A DNA stretch of 64,000 nt from Pyruvatibacter sp. HU-CL02332. Lineage in GTDB: Bacteria > Pseudomonadota > Alphaproteobacteria > CGMCC-115125. The translations under genes and the position numbers were made by a program. The stretch lies in assembly GCF_040362765.1 (NCBI RefSeq), contig NZ_BAABWK010000001.1, forward strand, positions 186,001 to 250,000, written 5' to 3'. The notes beneath the pieces are model-generated. The model was not told the origin of the DNA. It saw only the letters and a list, made by a program, of their open reading frames with translations, and searched no databases. Below are positions 10,851 through 19,552 of this stretch, piece after piece (positions within the stretch are counted from its first letter, which is position 1; every line of letters begins with the position of its first letter).

Positions 10851-11117
10851 CTAAGCGCCGATGATCAGGCCGCTGATGCGGCTCATATAGGCCGCAAGCA
10901 CCGACGCCATGAATGGCAGAGCAACAATGAGCCCCAGAAAAATGGAGATGATCTTGGGCACAAACACCAGGGTCATTTCCTGCACCTGCGTCAGTGCCTG
11001 AACCAGCGCAATCGCCAGACCGACAACAAGACCTACAAGCATCAGCGGACCCGCCAGCTGCAACAGCAGCCAGATGCCTTCGCGTCCGATATCCAGAACC
11101 TCAGGCCCTGTCAGCAT
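10851..11117 (-). CDS. fliQ: Flagellar export apparatus protein FliQ
   Basis: The 88-residue protein has two membrane segments (about 18-40 and 52-72) and the conserved FliQ core VGLAIALVQALTQVQEMTL followed by FVPK. It is an integral part of the FliPQR export gate. The length is that of the family. It lies between fliE and fliR on the same strand; the 74-bp gap from fliE shows no clear terminator, so fliE-fliQ-fliR-flhB are likely one transcript from the flgB promoter. Confidence 0.95.
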   Translation of the reverse strand: MLTGPEVLDIGREGIWLLLQLAGPLMLVGLVVGLAIALVQALTQVQEMTLVFVPKIISIFLGLIVALPFMASVLAAYMSRISGLIIGA

Positions 11118-11191
11118 TGTCTTCTACTCCCCCAAACGCCCCTATTTTGGTCCCGAGCGTTTGCCTTTTGGATTGCCCCATCAAATGCCGG

Positions 11192-11521
11192 TTAGATCGG
11201 CATCCGCATGATTTCCTGATACGCCGAGATCACGCGGTCACGCACGGTGACGGCTGTCTGCAGCATGACTTCGGCTTCCGCGACCTGCGTCACGAGGTCA
11301 ACAAGGTTGCCCTGACCGGCAGCGGCCTGTGTGGCAGCGGCTTCGCTGGCCCGAGACGTGGACTCGATGCCCTTCATCTGCTGCGACAGCACGTCACCAA
11401 AAGAGGCAACCGGGTTCTTGCCGCCGTCAGCAAGGCCGCCGGCCTCACCGGTGGATGACTGGGCCATGCGTTTGATGGCGTCGGTATAGGCGCCCGCGGC
11501 GTTGGCTACATTAATGCTCAT
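11192..11521 (-). CDS. fliE: Flagellar hook-basal body protein FliE
   Basis: FliE is the adaptor between the MS ring/export gate and the rod. The 109-residue protein has a variable N-terminal half and the conserved C-terminal half: SFGDVLSQQMKGIES, then VDLVTQVAEAEVMLQTAVTV and VRDRVISAYQEIMRMPI. The length is typical. It is third in flgB-flgC-fliE, the usual early rod gene order. Confidence 0.95.
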   Translation of the reverse strand: MSINVANAAGAYTDAIKRMAQSSTGEAGGLADGGKNPVASFGDVLSQQMKGIESTSRASEAAATQAAAGQGNLVDLVTQVAEAEVMLQTAVTVRDRVISAYQEIMRMPI

Positions 11522-11548
11522 GAGCTTTGCTCCTGTTCAGGCAGCGCG

Positions 11549-11959
11549 TTAGCGGCGCAGCAGTTCAATCGTCGCATTCAGCATGCGGCGCGATGTGTTG
11601 ATGACATTGAGGTTGGCTTCATAACCGCGCTGGGCCTGACCCATATCAATGCTCTCGATCATGCTGTTGACGTTGGACGTCTTCACATAACCCTTGTCAT
11701 TGGCCGCCGGATGCCCTGGCTCGTAGCGCTCACCAAACGCGCTGGTGCTGCGCTCGATCTTGCCCATCTTCACCCGCTCAACGCCATTGGCGCGGTCAAG
11801 CTCGGTGGTGAAGGTAGGGATTTTCCGGCGATACGGGTCACCGTCCGGCGTCTTCGCCGTGGACCCTGCATTGGCCATGTTTTCTGCGATCACCCGCATA
11901 CGTCCGCCCTGCGTCTTCAGGCCGGATGCGGCAATCAGCATTGATTTCATGAGATCCAT
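11549..11959 (-). CDS. flgC: Proximal rod protein FlgC
   Basis: The 136-residue protein begins MDLMKSMLIAASGLKTQGGR, the FlgC N-terminal helix, with IAENMANAGSTAKTPDGDPY as the conserved rod/hook motif. It ends with the C-terminal helix region MGQAQRGYEANLNVINTSR. It builds the proximal rod with FlgB and is exported by the flagellar type III system without a cleaved signal. It sits 30 bp after flgB, and GGAGAC lies just before the start. Confidence 0.96.
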   Translation of the reverse strand: MDLMKSMLIAASGLKTQGGRMRVIAENMANAGSTAKTPDGDPYRRKIPTFTTELDRANGVERVKMGKIERSTSAFGERYEPGHPAANDKGYVKTSNVNSMIESIDMGQAQRGYEANLNVINTSRRMLNATIELLRR

Positions 11960-11989
11960 AATCGTGTCTCCTCTATTAAGCGTCAGCGC

Positions 11990-12409
11990 CTAGGACTGGC
12001 GGCCGGTTACGGCCATACGCAACATGCCAAGACCCTTGCTGTAGAGCGTGGTGGCGGTCTGATAGTCCATCTGGTTTTCAGCGACTTTCATCATCTGCTC
12101 TTCAAGCACCACGGAATTGCCGTTGGATGATGTTTCGCTGTCGGGTGCATTGCGGGTCGAAAAATCTCCCCGCGCGCTGGTAGATGTCGTGGAGCCGGAT
12201 AGATGCCCTGCTCGCGTCGATGCCATGTGAAGCGTGCCTGACGTCGTGCTCCTGAGCACGTTTTTAAAGTCAGGTTCCTTGACGTCCTGCGCTGTAAAGC
12301 CAGGCGTGTGAGCATTGGCAACGTTCTGCGACAGCACACTCTGGCGCGCCTGCACCCAGTGCATCCGCTCGCGCAGCATGCCGAAAAGAGGAATATCTGA
12401 GAAAGCCAT
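11990..12409 (-). CDS. flgB: Proximal rod protein FlgB
   Basis: The 139-residue protein has the rod N-terminal helix (IPLFGMLRERMHWVQARQSV), the motif LSQNVANAHTPGFTAQDVKE, and the C-terminal helix pattern MKVAENQMDYQTATTLYSKG. The ATG at 12409-12407 (MAFSDIPLF) is preferred over an in-frame TTG six bases upstream. It is the first gene of flgB-flgC-fliE-fliQ-fliR-flhB. A CtrA-type box and an FlbD-type palindrome lie about 130-165 bp upstream, so this looks like an early (class II) flagellar operon. Confidence 0.95.
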   Translation of the reverse strand: MAFSDIPLFGMLRERMHWVQARQSVLSQNVANAHTPGFTAQDVKEPDFKNVLRSTTSGTLHMASTRAGHLSGSTTSTSARGDFSTRNAPDSETSSNGNSVVLEEQMMKVAENQMDYQTATTLYSKGLGMLRMAVTGRQS

Positions 12410-12538
12410 ACGCAACGAACCCCAGGTATTTGGCCGAGCAACTGCTCAGCAGACGGACGGAAATTCCACGGCATAAATTTCTGATGTGGAAGGCGCGCTG
12501 GTCTGCGCTGCTAAACCCGTCCTGGGTTCGTCTTGAGT

Positions 12539-12553
12539 AGGCAGTATCTGCCG
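12539..12553. promoter_or_regulatory. FlbD-type (ftr-like) palindrome next to the flgB CtrA box
   Basis: AGGCA-GTATC-TGCCG matches 9 of 10 arm positions of the CGGCA-N5-TGCCG palindrome found before four late flagellar operons here. It is 6 bp from the CtrA box on the flgB side. In Caulobacter FlbD represses early promoters from such positions; a similar role here is inferred. Confidence 0.5.
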
Positions 12554-12559
12554 GGCGAA

Positions 12560-12574
12560 TTAAGAAGGCCTTAA
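12560..12574. promoter_or_regulatory. CtrA-type box, flgB promoter
   Basis: TTAA-GAAGGCC-TTAA is a perfect instance of the CtrA recognition form TTAA-N7-TTAA. It lies about 150 bp upstream of flgB. Confidence 0.65.
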
Positions 12575-12646
12575 ACGAACCATCCACAGGCATTTTTCTC
12601 GCAAGACACTGCAGCCACATAGAAAAGTGGAAAGGTCTCGTTAGCC

Positions 12647-12661
12647 TTAATCGGTTGTTAA
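12647..12661. promoter_or_regulatory. CtrA-type box, fliO promoter
   Basis: TTAA-TCGGTTG-TTAA is a second perfect TTAA-N7-TTAA box in the same gap, about 100 bp upstream of fliO on the plus side. Having one box nearer each divergent gene suggests separate control of the two operons. Confidence 0.62.
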
Positions 12662-12762
12662 GCGCGTAGGCGGAAAATCCTGCCTAGTTGATCACCCGTC
12701 TGCGAGAGCCGCGCCTTGATGCGCCCGCCCGCAGGCCAGAGATAAAAGCTGCGAGAGCCGAC

Positions 12763-13269
12763 ATGGAATATGCCGATTACATGCGCTTCTTCTTCGCCCT
12801 CATGTTTGTGGTGGGTTTGATTGGCGGTGTTGCCCTGCTCGCCAAACGCTTTGGCCTGGCGCCGGGAACGGCCACAGGTGGCCGCGCCAGCAAGAAGCGT
12901 CTTGAAATTGTTGAAAGCCTCAACCTCGACACCAAACGCCGCATGGTCATCATCCGCCGGGACGACCGCGAACATCTGGTTCTGCTCGGCGTCGATGGTG
13001 AAACGATTGTCGAAACATCATTTGACCGCCCTGCGCAGCTTCCAGTCGAAGTATCGCAGACGGAAACGCTGCCGACAGAAACAACGCCCGCGACATCGAG
13101 CAAGCCGAGTGAAGATGACGATATCTTCGCCCGTCTGCGCAAAGTCGCCGAATTGATGAATGAGAAGCGCGCTCTTGCGCTGCGCACCGGACGCGCCACC
13201 TCAACCGCTAAACCAACAAGTGCAGCCCGTCACGAGGCCCTTCGCAAAGTTGCAGGAGACCTCGGGTGA
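12763..13269 (+). CDS. fliO: Flagellar biosynthetic protein FliO-like
   Basis: The 168-residue protein has one N-terminal membrane segment (residues 7-27) followed by a FliO-like cytoplasmic domain: KKRLEIVESLNLDTKRRMVIIRRDDREHLVLLG, quoted only to mark residues 47-79. A charged, Thr-rich tail follows. FliO helps assemble the FliP ring of the export gate. The start MEYADYMRFFF is chosen because the hydrophobic segment then lies at the N-terminus; an upstream frame from 12688 adds an Arg-rich stretch unlike the family. The stop overlaps the fliP GTG start by four bases (GTGA), indicating translational coupling. Confidence 0.85.
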   Translation: MEYADYMRFFFALMFVVGLIGGVALLAKRFGLAPGTATGGRASKKRLEIVESLNLDTKRRMVIIRRDDREHLVLLGVDGETIVETSFDRPAQLPVEVSQTETLPTETTPATSSKPSEDDDIFARLRKVAELMNEKRALALRTGRATSTAKPTSAARHEALRKVAGDLG

Positions 13270-14021
13270 CCCTGACGTCTCCTTTCATGAAAGTCGCACC
13301 AGCCCTTGTTGCAGGCCTTGCCGCAGCAGCAATCCTGATGGCGCCCGCCCACGCGCAGGAAATCAGCCTCGCACTGCCTGAAGAAGGCGCGCTGACGTCA
13401 CGCATCGTGCAACTGGTGCTGCTCGTTGCAGTCCTGAGCCTTGCGCCGTCCATTCTCATCATGGTGACGAGCTTCGTGCGCATTGCCGTTGTGCTTTCCT
13501 TGCTGCGTACAGCGATGGGCGTTCAACAGGCGCCGCCGAACTCGGTTCTCATCAGCCTTGCCCTTTTCCTGACGGCATTCGTCATGGCGCCGGTGCTGCA
13601 GGACAGCTACCGCGACGGCGTTGCGCCCTACCTTGCGGATGAAATCAGCACCGAAGAGGCCTGGGACCTGTCTTCGGGACCTTTCCGCGATTTCATGCTG
13701 AGCCAGGTGCGCGAAGAAGACCTCCAACTCTTTATCGATCTGTCCGATACAGCCGTACCTGAAACCCCTCAGGCGACGCCCATTCATGTGCTGATCCCGG
13801 CCTTCATGATCTCAGAGCTGCGGCGCGCCTTTGAAATCGGCTTCCTGCTCTTCATCCCGTTTATCGTGATTGACCTTGTGGTCGCCTCAGTCCTCATGTC
13901 CATGGGCATGATGATGCTGCCACCCATCATGATCTCCCTGCCCTTCAAGCTCATCTTCTTCGTATTGGTAGATGGCTGGCGGCTGGTTGCAGGCTCGCTG
14001 GTGCAGAGTTTCGGCACCTGA
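13266..14021 (+). CDS. fliP: Flagellar export gate protein FliP
   Basis: The 251-residue protein has a cleavable-type signal (VAPALVAGLAAAAILMAPAHA) and the strongly conserved FliP segments TSFVRIAVVLSLLRTAMGVQ, PPNSVLISLALFLTAFVMAP, then FELRRAFEIGF-like SELRRAFEIGFLLFIPF and ASVLMSMGMMMLPP near the C-terminus. FliP forms the core of the FliPQR export channel. The GTG start overlaps the fliO stop; an internal ATG at 13287 is an alternative. No further gene follows on this strand, since the next one (LysR) is convergent. Confidence 0.95.
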   Translation: MTLTSPFMKVAPALVAGLAAAAILMAPAHAQEISLALPEEGALTSRIVQLVLLVAVLSLAPSILIMVTSFVRIAVVLSLLRTAMGVQQAPPNSVLISLALFLTAFVMAPVLQDSYRDGVAPYLADEISTEEAWDLSSGPFRDFMLSQVREEDLQLFIDLSDTAVPETPQATPIHVLIPAFMISELRRAFEIGFLLFIPFIVIDLVVASVLMSMGMMMLPPIMISLPFKLIFFVLVDGWRLVAGSLVQSFGT

Positions 14022-14063
14022 CCCAATCTCCGCGACGCCCAAACGCTTGTCCGGTGTTCCCGG

Positions 14064-14948
14064 TCAGCCCTGTGCGCCGGTCGATGCCTCTTCCTGTAAC
14101 CAGGACATAAACCGTCGCACTTTCCCGACGCCCGCATGGGCCTCGGTCGCAACAGCTGAATAAGTGAGCCCCGGGAGCACGATGTCAGGCCTGTAGGCCA
14201 TCAGCCAGCCGCGGCGCACCATGTCCCCGACCAGTAGCGAGCTCATCAGGATCAGCCCCTGCCCCGCCAGCCCCGCCTGCATGACCTCTTGCTCTTGATC
14301 GAAATGGCGCGGACCGGTTTCAGGCCCCGTCTCGGACGCAGCCTCTGCCCAGTCATCCCAGGTAATGGCGGGCAATGTCGGTGACACCCAGCGGGTGTTG
14401 ATCAGCGCCGCATCTGACAACCGCGTCAGGCCGCGGACATATTCCGGCGCCCCGAACGCCCCCAGCGTCTCTGTTGCGAGCGGTATCGTCTCAACGCCAG
14501 TGTAGTCGCCGTCGCCATAGCGAATGGCCAGATCGATACGACGATCGCGGTTGAGATCGACGATGTCCGTCGACGTTTCCACGCGCACGCTGATGTCCGG
14601 ATGCCGCGCCTCGAATGCACTCAGTCTTGGGGCGAGCCACAGCGCCGCGAATGCCGGCACCGTCGAAATCGTCAGCATACGCTCTGACTGCGTCAGATCC
14701 TCAAGCGCATCCGTGATCTGCTGGAAGGCCACCGACGTGGCTGCCGCCAGCCTTGTGCCCGCCTCCGTCAACTCCACCCTGCGCGTCCTGCGGACGAACA
14801 GCGCGACCGATAACTGCTCTTCAAGCGACCGTATCTGATGGGACACCGCTGTCGGCGAGACGCCCAGTTCCCCAGCCGCGGCCTTGAAGCTGCCCAGCCG
14901 GGCGGCGGCATCGAAAACCCGGAGAGCTAAGGCAGAAGGAAAACGCAT
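14064..14948 (-). CDS. LysR-family transcriptional regulator (GcvA-like)
   Basis: The 294-residue protein has the LysR winged helix-turn-helix at residues 1-60 (LRVFDAAARLGSFKAAAGEL, then GVSPTAVSHQIRSLEEQL). The periplasmic-binding-like effector domain contains ISVRVETSTDIVDLNRDRRI and LAIRYGDGDYTGVE, as in GcvA-type regulators. It is divergent from an azoreductase gene 150 bp away, the classic LysR/target arrangement, so that gene is the likely target. The effector is unknown; a quinone or electrophile would suit an azoreductase. Confidence 0.9.
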   Translation of the reverse strand: MRFPSALALRVFDAAARLGSFKAAAGELGVSPTAVSHQIRSLEEQLSVALFVRRTRRVELTEAGTRLAAATSVAFQQITDALEDLTQSERMLTISTVPAFAALWLAPRLSAFEARHPDISVRVETSTDIVDLNRDRRIDLAIRYGDGDYTGVETIPLATETLGAFGAPEYVRGLTRLSDAALINTRWVSPTLPAITWDDWAEAASETGPETGPRHFDQEQEVMQAGLAGQGLILMSSLLVGDMVRRGWLMAYRPDIVLPGLTYSAVATEAHAGVGKVRRFMSWLQEEASTGAQG

Positions 14949-14956
14949 CAGTCAAT

Positions 14957-14968
14957 CTCATGGATGAG
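14957..14968. promoter_or_regulatory. Short palindrome in the LysR/azoreductase gap
   Basis: CTCAT-GG-ATGAG lies just upstream of the LysR start, and a second ATGAGG half-site follows at about 14983. Position fits a LysR autoregulatory site, but the element is short. Confidence 0.3.
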
Positions 14969-15098
14969 CCATTTAGTTTTATAGATGAGGCCCTTTCTGT
15001 TGTCATGCCCACAATTATTCCCAATCTTTCACTCAGCGAGGCCATTACCACCAAAATCCCTCATCTTAAGATGCGCATCTAGCACCGAGGCGAACCCC

Positions 15099-15764
15099 AT
15101 GACCACAATCCTCCGACTGGACGCCAGCGCCCGAAAGGCCCGCTCCCTCACACGCTCCCTGAGCACATCCTTCATCAACCATTGGCTGGAGGCTGACCCC
15201 ACCGTCCGCATCATTGAGCGCGATGTCGGGACCAACCCGCCATCATTCATCACAGAAGACTGGATCGCAGCGGTCTTCGCTGACCCGGCGGATCTGACCC
15301 CGGACCAACAGGCGCTGGTCGCAGAGTCCGACGAGTTGATCGAGGAGGTCGAGAGGGCTGACATCATCGTCATCGCCTCGCCGATGTACAATTACGGCAT
15401 GCCTGCACACCTCAAGGCGTGGGTCGATCAGGTTGTCCGGATCAACAGGACGTTCACGTTCGACCTTGCGCGCGGCGATCAACCGCTGCGGCCGATCCTG
15501 AGCGGCAAGACGCTCGTCTCACTCACGTCCTGGGGTGAGTTCGGCTTCGGTCGCGGCGAAGCCAATGAACACGCCAACCACCTGACAACACATCTGCAAA
15601 CAGTGTCGAAATATCTGGGTGTCGACGACATCCATCACATCGGAATCGAGTACCAGGAATTCGGCGACGAGCGCTTCGCGGCCTCGAAGGCGAAGGCAAG
15701 CGCAGATCTTCAGATGATTGTATCGAGGCTGGCCTCGCGAGCAGCGGACCAGAGTGCCGCCTAG
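15099..15764 (+). CDS. azoR: FMN-dependent NADH:quinone/azo reductase
   Basis: The 221-residue flavodoxin-like protein of the AzoR/AcpD family reduces quinones and azo compounds with NADH and FMN. Visible landmarks are LRLDASARKARSLTRSLS (FMN phosphate loop) at the N-terminus, SPMYNYGMPAHLKAWVDQV near residue 90 and SWGEFGFG near 145. The start MTTILRLDAS at 15099 follows a CGAGG ribosome site; a longer in-frame extension to 14985 crosses the promoter region. Likely controlled by the divergent LysR protein. It converges on the large TPR gene, ending 3 bases past that gene's stop. Confidence 0.9.
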   Translation: MTTILRLDASARKARSLTRSLSTSFINHWLEADPTVRIIERDVGTNPPSFITEDWIAAVFADPADLTPDQQALVAESDELIEEVERADIIVIASPMYNYGMPAHLKAWVDQVVRINRTFTFDLARGDQPLRPILSGKTLVSLTSWGEFGFGRGEANEHANHLTTHLQTVSKYLGVDDIHHIGIEYQEFGDERFAASKAKASADLQMIVSRLASRAADQSAA

Positions 15765-18700
15765 TTGATCACGCCTTCACCGGCCTGTCCGGCTTCATAG
15801 CGACCGCGATAGCCGTTCATGAAGCGGTCCAGCGTATCGACCTGGGCAATCTCACGGGCCAGGTCGCGGAAGGCAATGCCGCGTCCATCTGATGAACTGG
15901 CGACAATGGAGAAGGCCGCCGCCTGCGGGCCTTGCGCCATCTTCTCAGAATACTTCTGACGAATGCGCTCCACGCCGTCGCTTTCACGCGCCAGCACATA
16001 GGAGATGGCAGACCGCAGAACATCGAACTGTTCGTCACTTGTCAGCGGCACATCTCGCGTCCAGGCAAGACCCAGAAGGTCCTCAAGGGCACGGCCGGAC
16101 TCAGCATACATGCCCGCTTCCCAGTAAACGTCAGCCGTAAGCGCCCGAGCAGGGTCCGAGCGATTGTCTGCAAGCAGCTCAAGCGCATGATCGTGACGTC
16201 CCAGCGCACTGAGCGCCTTGGCTTCAAACAACAACCGTTCGTCCGCAACCTGCTGCGGCAACTGGGCCTGACGCGTCTTGCGCAGAGCTGACAGCGCTTC
16301 ACCGGGTTCACTGTTCAACAGATGCACCGCAGCCAACCGGCCTGCCACCTGAGCGCGTGCCACACCACGAAGGCGGTGCGTAACCTGATGCTCAAGCATT
16401 TCAGCGGCCTGATCGAGCAGATCAACAGCAACCAGTCGGTCAGCAAGTTCACGGATCATCCGGTCACCGTCGCGGCCAACCGGCGTCAGTTCACGGAAGT
16501 CATAGAACAGGCTCAGCGCTTCAAGCGGCTTGAGGCTGTCCACTTCTCCATCAAGGAACAAGCGGCGGAACATCGCGACCATCTGGTCGGCAATCTCGCG
16601 GCCCTTTTCAGCACTGGGGAACTGCGTCGCAACAGTACGCATCACACTCAGTGCGCTGCGATAGTCACCTTGCTGCTCATAAATCTTGGCAAGTTCTGCA
16701 ACCGCATCCAGCTCAACGTCACCACCACGCCATGTGAAGCGCAGACGGTCCAGTGTGTTGATTGCTTCATCCAGACTTGCAACCACGGCGGCGGCTTCCG
16801 CTTCACCTTCCGCAGCTTCTTGATCTTCAGATCCTTCAGCAGGCTCCACAGCAGCAACCGTGACAACCTCACCATTTGCATCAAGCGCGCGCAACAAACC
16901 TGCTTGCAGCAGCGTGGCGCGTGCTGCGATTGGCCGATAGTCCAATGCCACAGCCTGCGCGAAGCGGGACAACGCCTCTTCCGGATTGCCATTGGCCTGC
17001 GCCAACTGGCCCGCCAGAAGGGTCCGTTCTGCAAACAGGGCATGATCCAGACCATCATCCGGCACCTTGCGCAGATCACTTTCCACATTGGCAATGTCAT
17101 TTACCCCAAGCGAAACACTCGCCGCCGCCAGATGGAAGCGCGCCTGAACACTGGGCGCATAGTCTGAAATGACTGTCCGGGCCCGTGTTACGTCAGACCG
17201 TGCATCCGCAAACTGACCAAGGCGAACATTGGCGAGGGTGCGCCAGACGGCAGCATTGGGATCATATTTGAGTGCGGCTGAAGACAGGTCCGCCATCGCA
17301 TCGTCATACCGGCCGATCATATAGCTAGCGATACCGCGCAGCATGATGAACTCAGGGTCAGACGTCTGATCTTTGCGGGCTTCCGCCATCAGACGCATCA
17401 AGCCGAGCGCTTCAGTGCCGTATTCATATCCAAGATAGAACCGCACCAAGGCCAGTCGCGCATCCTTGCGCTCATCCGGCGTCGTTGCATTGGCAACAGC
17501 CGAGTTAAGGGCGGCAAGGCCGGGGAGATAATCATCGGGGTCACCGCTGGCGAGCCTGAAGCCAACCACGCCCGGCGCAAAGATATTGTTCTGCCTGCTC
17601 AGTTCAGCAGCAGCCGGGCGGCGCGGATTGGCTGTCAGTACAAGGCCAGCACGGCGAGACGCAGCCACCTGCCCCTGATTGTTGAGTGAAATCACAACAT
17701 CATCTGCAATCGGGCGGAAGATCAGACCATGTGCAGACGCTAGAACCTCAAGATCAACCGTTTCGCGTGGGGATACCACGCCGCGAACCGGACCAGGCAA
17801 GGGAACAATCGCCAGGGTATCGCCTACCTGCGGATCGGTAATGCGTCGCGTCGCAGCCGCATCCGGAGCAATGGCGAACAGCTTGCCGCCGCCGTCAGCT
17901 TGCACGCCACGACGAATGGCCAGAGGTCCAGGCGGGCGCAGCACGGTCTCGCCGATGGCGACCGACCACGTCTCACCTTCAAGCTGCGCCGTCACCAGCG
18001 CATCGCTTGCAAGCCGCAGGCGCACGCCATGCAGGCCATCAGCTTCAACAATTTCGGCAGCATCGACAAACCGCACATGCTCTTCGGTCAGAACCGGCTT
18101 ATCGATGGCAACATCGGTTTCAAACAGCGCCCACACATGGCCAGCACGCTCGAAAATAGCCGCAGGCGCATCAACAAGACCTGCGAATGAAAATGTCACC
18201 GTGTCACCGCGGCGACGGACCTTCACGCTCCCGGCCGGCTCACTTGGCACAGTGGAAACAGCCTCTTCCGCCACCGCAACGTCTGTAGACGCCACGTCGG
18301 TTGGCTCGGCAGCAGGGTTTGATGAGTCAGCAATGTTCTCGCCGTTTGGCTTCACGATACGCGGAGTTTCAACGGAAAGAGTGTCACCGCCTGTATCAGG
18401 CGTCGCAACATTGACCTTGTCTGTCGTGCCATTTAGCGCCACGTCTTCGGCAGCACCCTGCGCGGCATCAGCCGTTGCGGCGGAGCTGGATGGATTGCTC
18501 GCATCACTCGCCTGCCCTTCCGCATACCCACTGTCTTTGACAATGCGCGCCGTATCAGGCCGCCCGATACGACGCGGGTCAATCATCGTCACAGCCTCTT
18601 TGGAGGCTTCTTCATTTGCAGGCGTATTGGCAGATGGTGCGGGCTCGACAGGAACCGGTGTTGCAGCATTGCGGCTGCCGGCATCTGCGGCGTCGCTTGG

Positions 18701-19552
18701 CAGCACGCCTGCAAACTGGTCCTGATTGAGCTCAAGCGCAGCGAGGGCGCCCGCGTCTTCTGAGGCTGCCGTAAGATCAAGCACAATGCCGGTCGGCTCG
18801 CGGAACATGCGGAATTCGGCTTCCGGCGAAATCGTCAGGCGCAGCTTCGCGTTGGTGGAATCTGTATCCGTTTCCGCATCCGTCACGAAGGGCGGCGGGT
18901 CTACACGCAGACGTCCGATTTTCAAATGACCCGGCGCGCTGAACTCAAGATCCAGCCGCGAACCATCGCGCGAGACCTTGTAGTCAATATCATCGGGCCA
19001 ATCGAAGACGATCCGGCTGTAAGAGTTATGCACCCCGACGCGCACCGGCACATCCGGCAGCTCGACAAGGGCAAGTGCCTTTTTGGCGGCAGCAGCTTTT
19101 TCAGCAGCAGCCCGAGCCGCCTGTTCACGCTGCAGCACTTCAGGCGGAAGCCCGGGAAATGCGCGTTGCGAGTTTTCCGGAATGAGATTGACGTAAACCT
19201 CATTGGCCGCTGTCAGCGCTTCAACCCTGAACGGGAACTTGAGCGCCAGACGCAGCGTTGATCCATCCGCATCCTGTCGGGCAAGCGCAACATAATTTGG
19301 AAGCTGGATCGGCAGATCGTTCAGGGCCGCATCAAAGGCACGCCCGAACTTCAGAACAACAACACCGTTAGATTCCTGTGCGTCCACCGTGACCGCATCC
19401 GGCCACTGGAACCGCAACCGCGCAAAGCCCTGAAGCTCTTCCGCCTTCACCGACACAGCGTCCGCTGCATGGGCGGGCAATGCCGCCAGAATGGACATCA
19501 CGGAAAGAGCCGCTGCAAGAAGTCCGGCCATCACAATGCGTGTAACGGTCAT
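15761..19552 (-). CDS. Large exported beta-domain/TPR protein of the flagellar motor locus
   Basis: The 1263-residue protein has a signal peptide (residues 1-29, ending LPAHA). Two similar beta-rich domains follow, at about 33-130 (FARLRFQWPD) and 167-265 (YSRIVFDWPD), that resemble AMIN-type cell-wall-binding folds. Next are a long Ala/Thr/acidic low-complexity linker (about 275-440), a third related beta segment (about 442-545, VKVRRRGDTVTFSFAG) and a C-terminal half of tetratricopeptide-like helical repeats (about 657-1240). The start overlaps the stop of the MotB-like gene upstream (ATGA). A periplasmic scaffold around the motor or stator is a reasonable inference; the Rhizobium MotC/MotE logic (a periplasmic motor protein with its own chaperone) is a precedent. 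I do not recognise a characterised orthologue. Confidence 0.8.
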   Translation of the reverse strand: MTVTRIVMAGLLAAALSVMSILAALPAHAADAVSVKAEELQGFARLRFQWPDAVTVDAQESNGVVVLKFGRAFDAALNDLPIQLPNYVALARQDADGSTLRLALKFPFRVEALTAANEVYVNLIPENSQRAFPGLPPEVLQREQAARAAAEKAAAAKKALALVELPDVPVRVGVHNSYSRIVFDWPDDIDYKVSRDGSRLDLEFSAPGHLKIGRLRVDPPPFVTDAETDTDSTNAKLRLTISPEAEFRMFREPTGIVLDLTAASEDAGALAALELNQDQFAGVLPSDAADAGSRNAATPVPVEPAPSANTPANEEASKEAVTMIDPRRIGRPDTARIVKDSGYAEGQASDASNPSSSAATADAAQGAAEDVALNGTTDKVNVATPDTGGDTLSVETPRIVKPNGENIADSSNPAAEPTDVASTDVAVAEEAVSTVPSEPAGSVKVRRRGDTVTFSFAGLVDAPAAIFERAGHVWALFETDVAIDKPVLTEEHVRFVDAAEIVEADGLHGVRLRLASDALVTAQLEGETWSVAIGETVLRPPGPLAIRRGVQADGGGKLFAIAPDAAATRRITDPQVGDTLAIVPLPGPVRGVVSPRETVDLEVLASAHGLIFRPIADDVVISLNNQGQVAASRRAGLVLTANPRRPAAAELSRQNNIFAPGVVGFRLASGDPDDYLPGLAALNSAVANATTPDERKDARLALVRFYLGYEYGTEALGLMRLMAEARKDQTSDPEFIMLRGIASYMIGRYDDAMADLSSAALKYDPNAAVWRTLANVRLGQFADARSDVTRARTVISDYAPSVQARFHLAAASVSLGVNDIANVESDLRKVPDDGLDHALFAERTLLAGQLAQANGNPEEALSRFAQAVALDYRPIAARATLLQAGLLRALDANGEVVTVAAVEPAEGSEDQEAAEGEAEAAAVVASLDEAINTLDRLRFTWRGGDVELDAVAELAKIYEQQGDYRSALSVMRTVATQFPSAEKGREIADQMVAMFRRLFLDGEVDSLKPLEALSLFYDFRELTPVGRDGDRMIRELADRLVAVDLLDQAAEMLEHQVTHRLRGVARAQVAGRLAAVHLLNSEPGEALSALRKTRQAQLPQQVADERLLFEAKALSALGRHDHALELLADNRSDPARALTADVYWEAGMYAESGRALEDLLGLAWTRDVPLTSDEQFDVLRSAISYVLARESDGVERIRQKYSEKMAQGPQAAAFSIVASSSDGRGIAFRDLAREIAQVDTLDRFMNGYRGRYEAGQAGEGVIN

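Larger units (their letters stand above)
12410..12762. other. Divergent early-flagellar control region (flgB / fliO)
   Basis: This 353-bp gap between the divergent flgB and fliO genes holds no convincing gene. It contains two perfect TTAA-N7-TTAA boxes (12560-12574 and 12647-12661) and one near-perfect FlbD-type palindrome (12539-12553), listed separately. Short open frames in the gap lack coding character. Confidence 0.7.
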
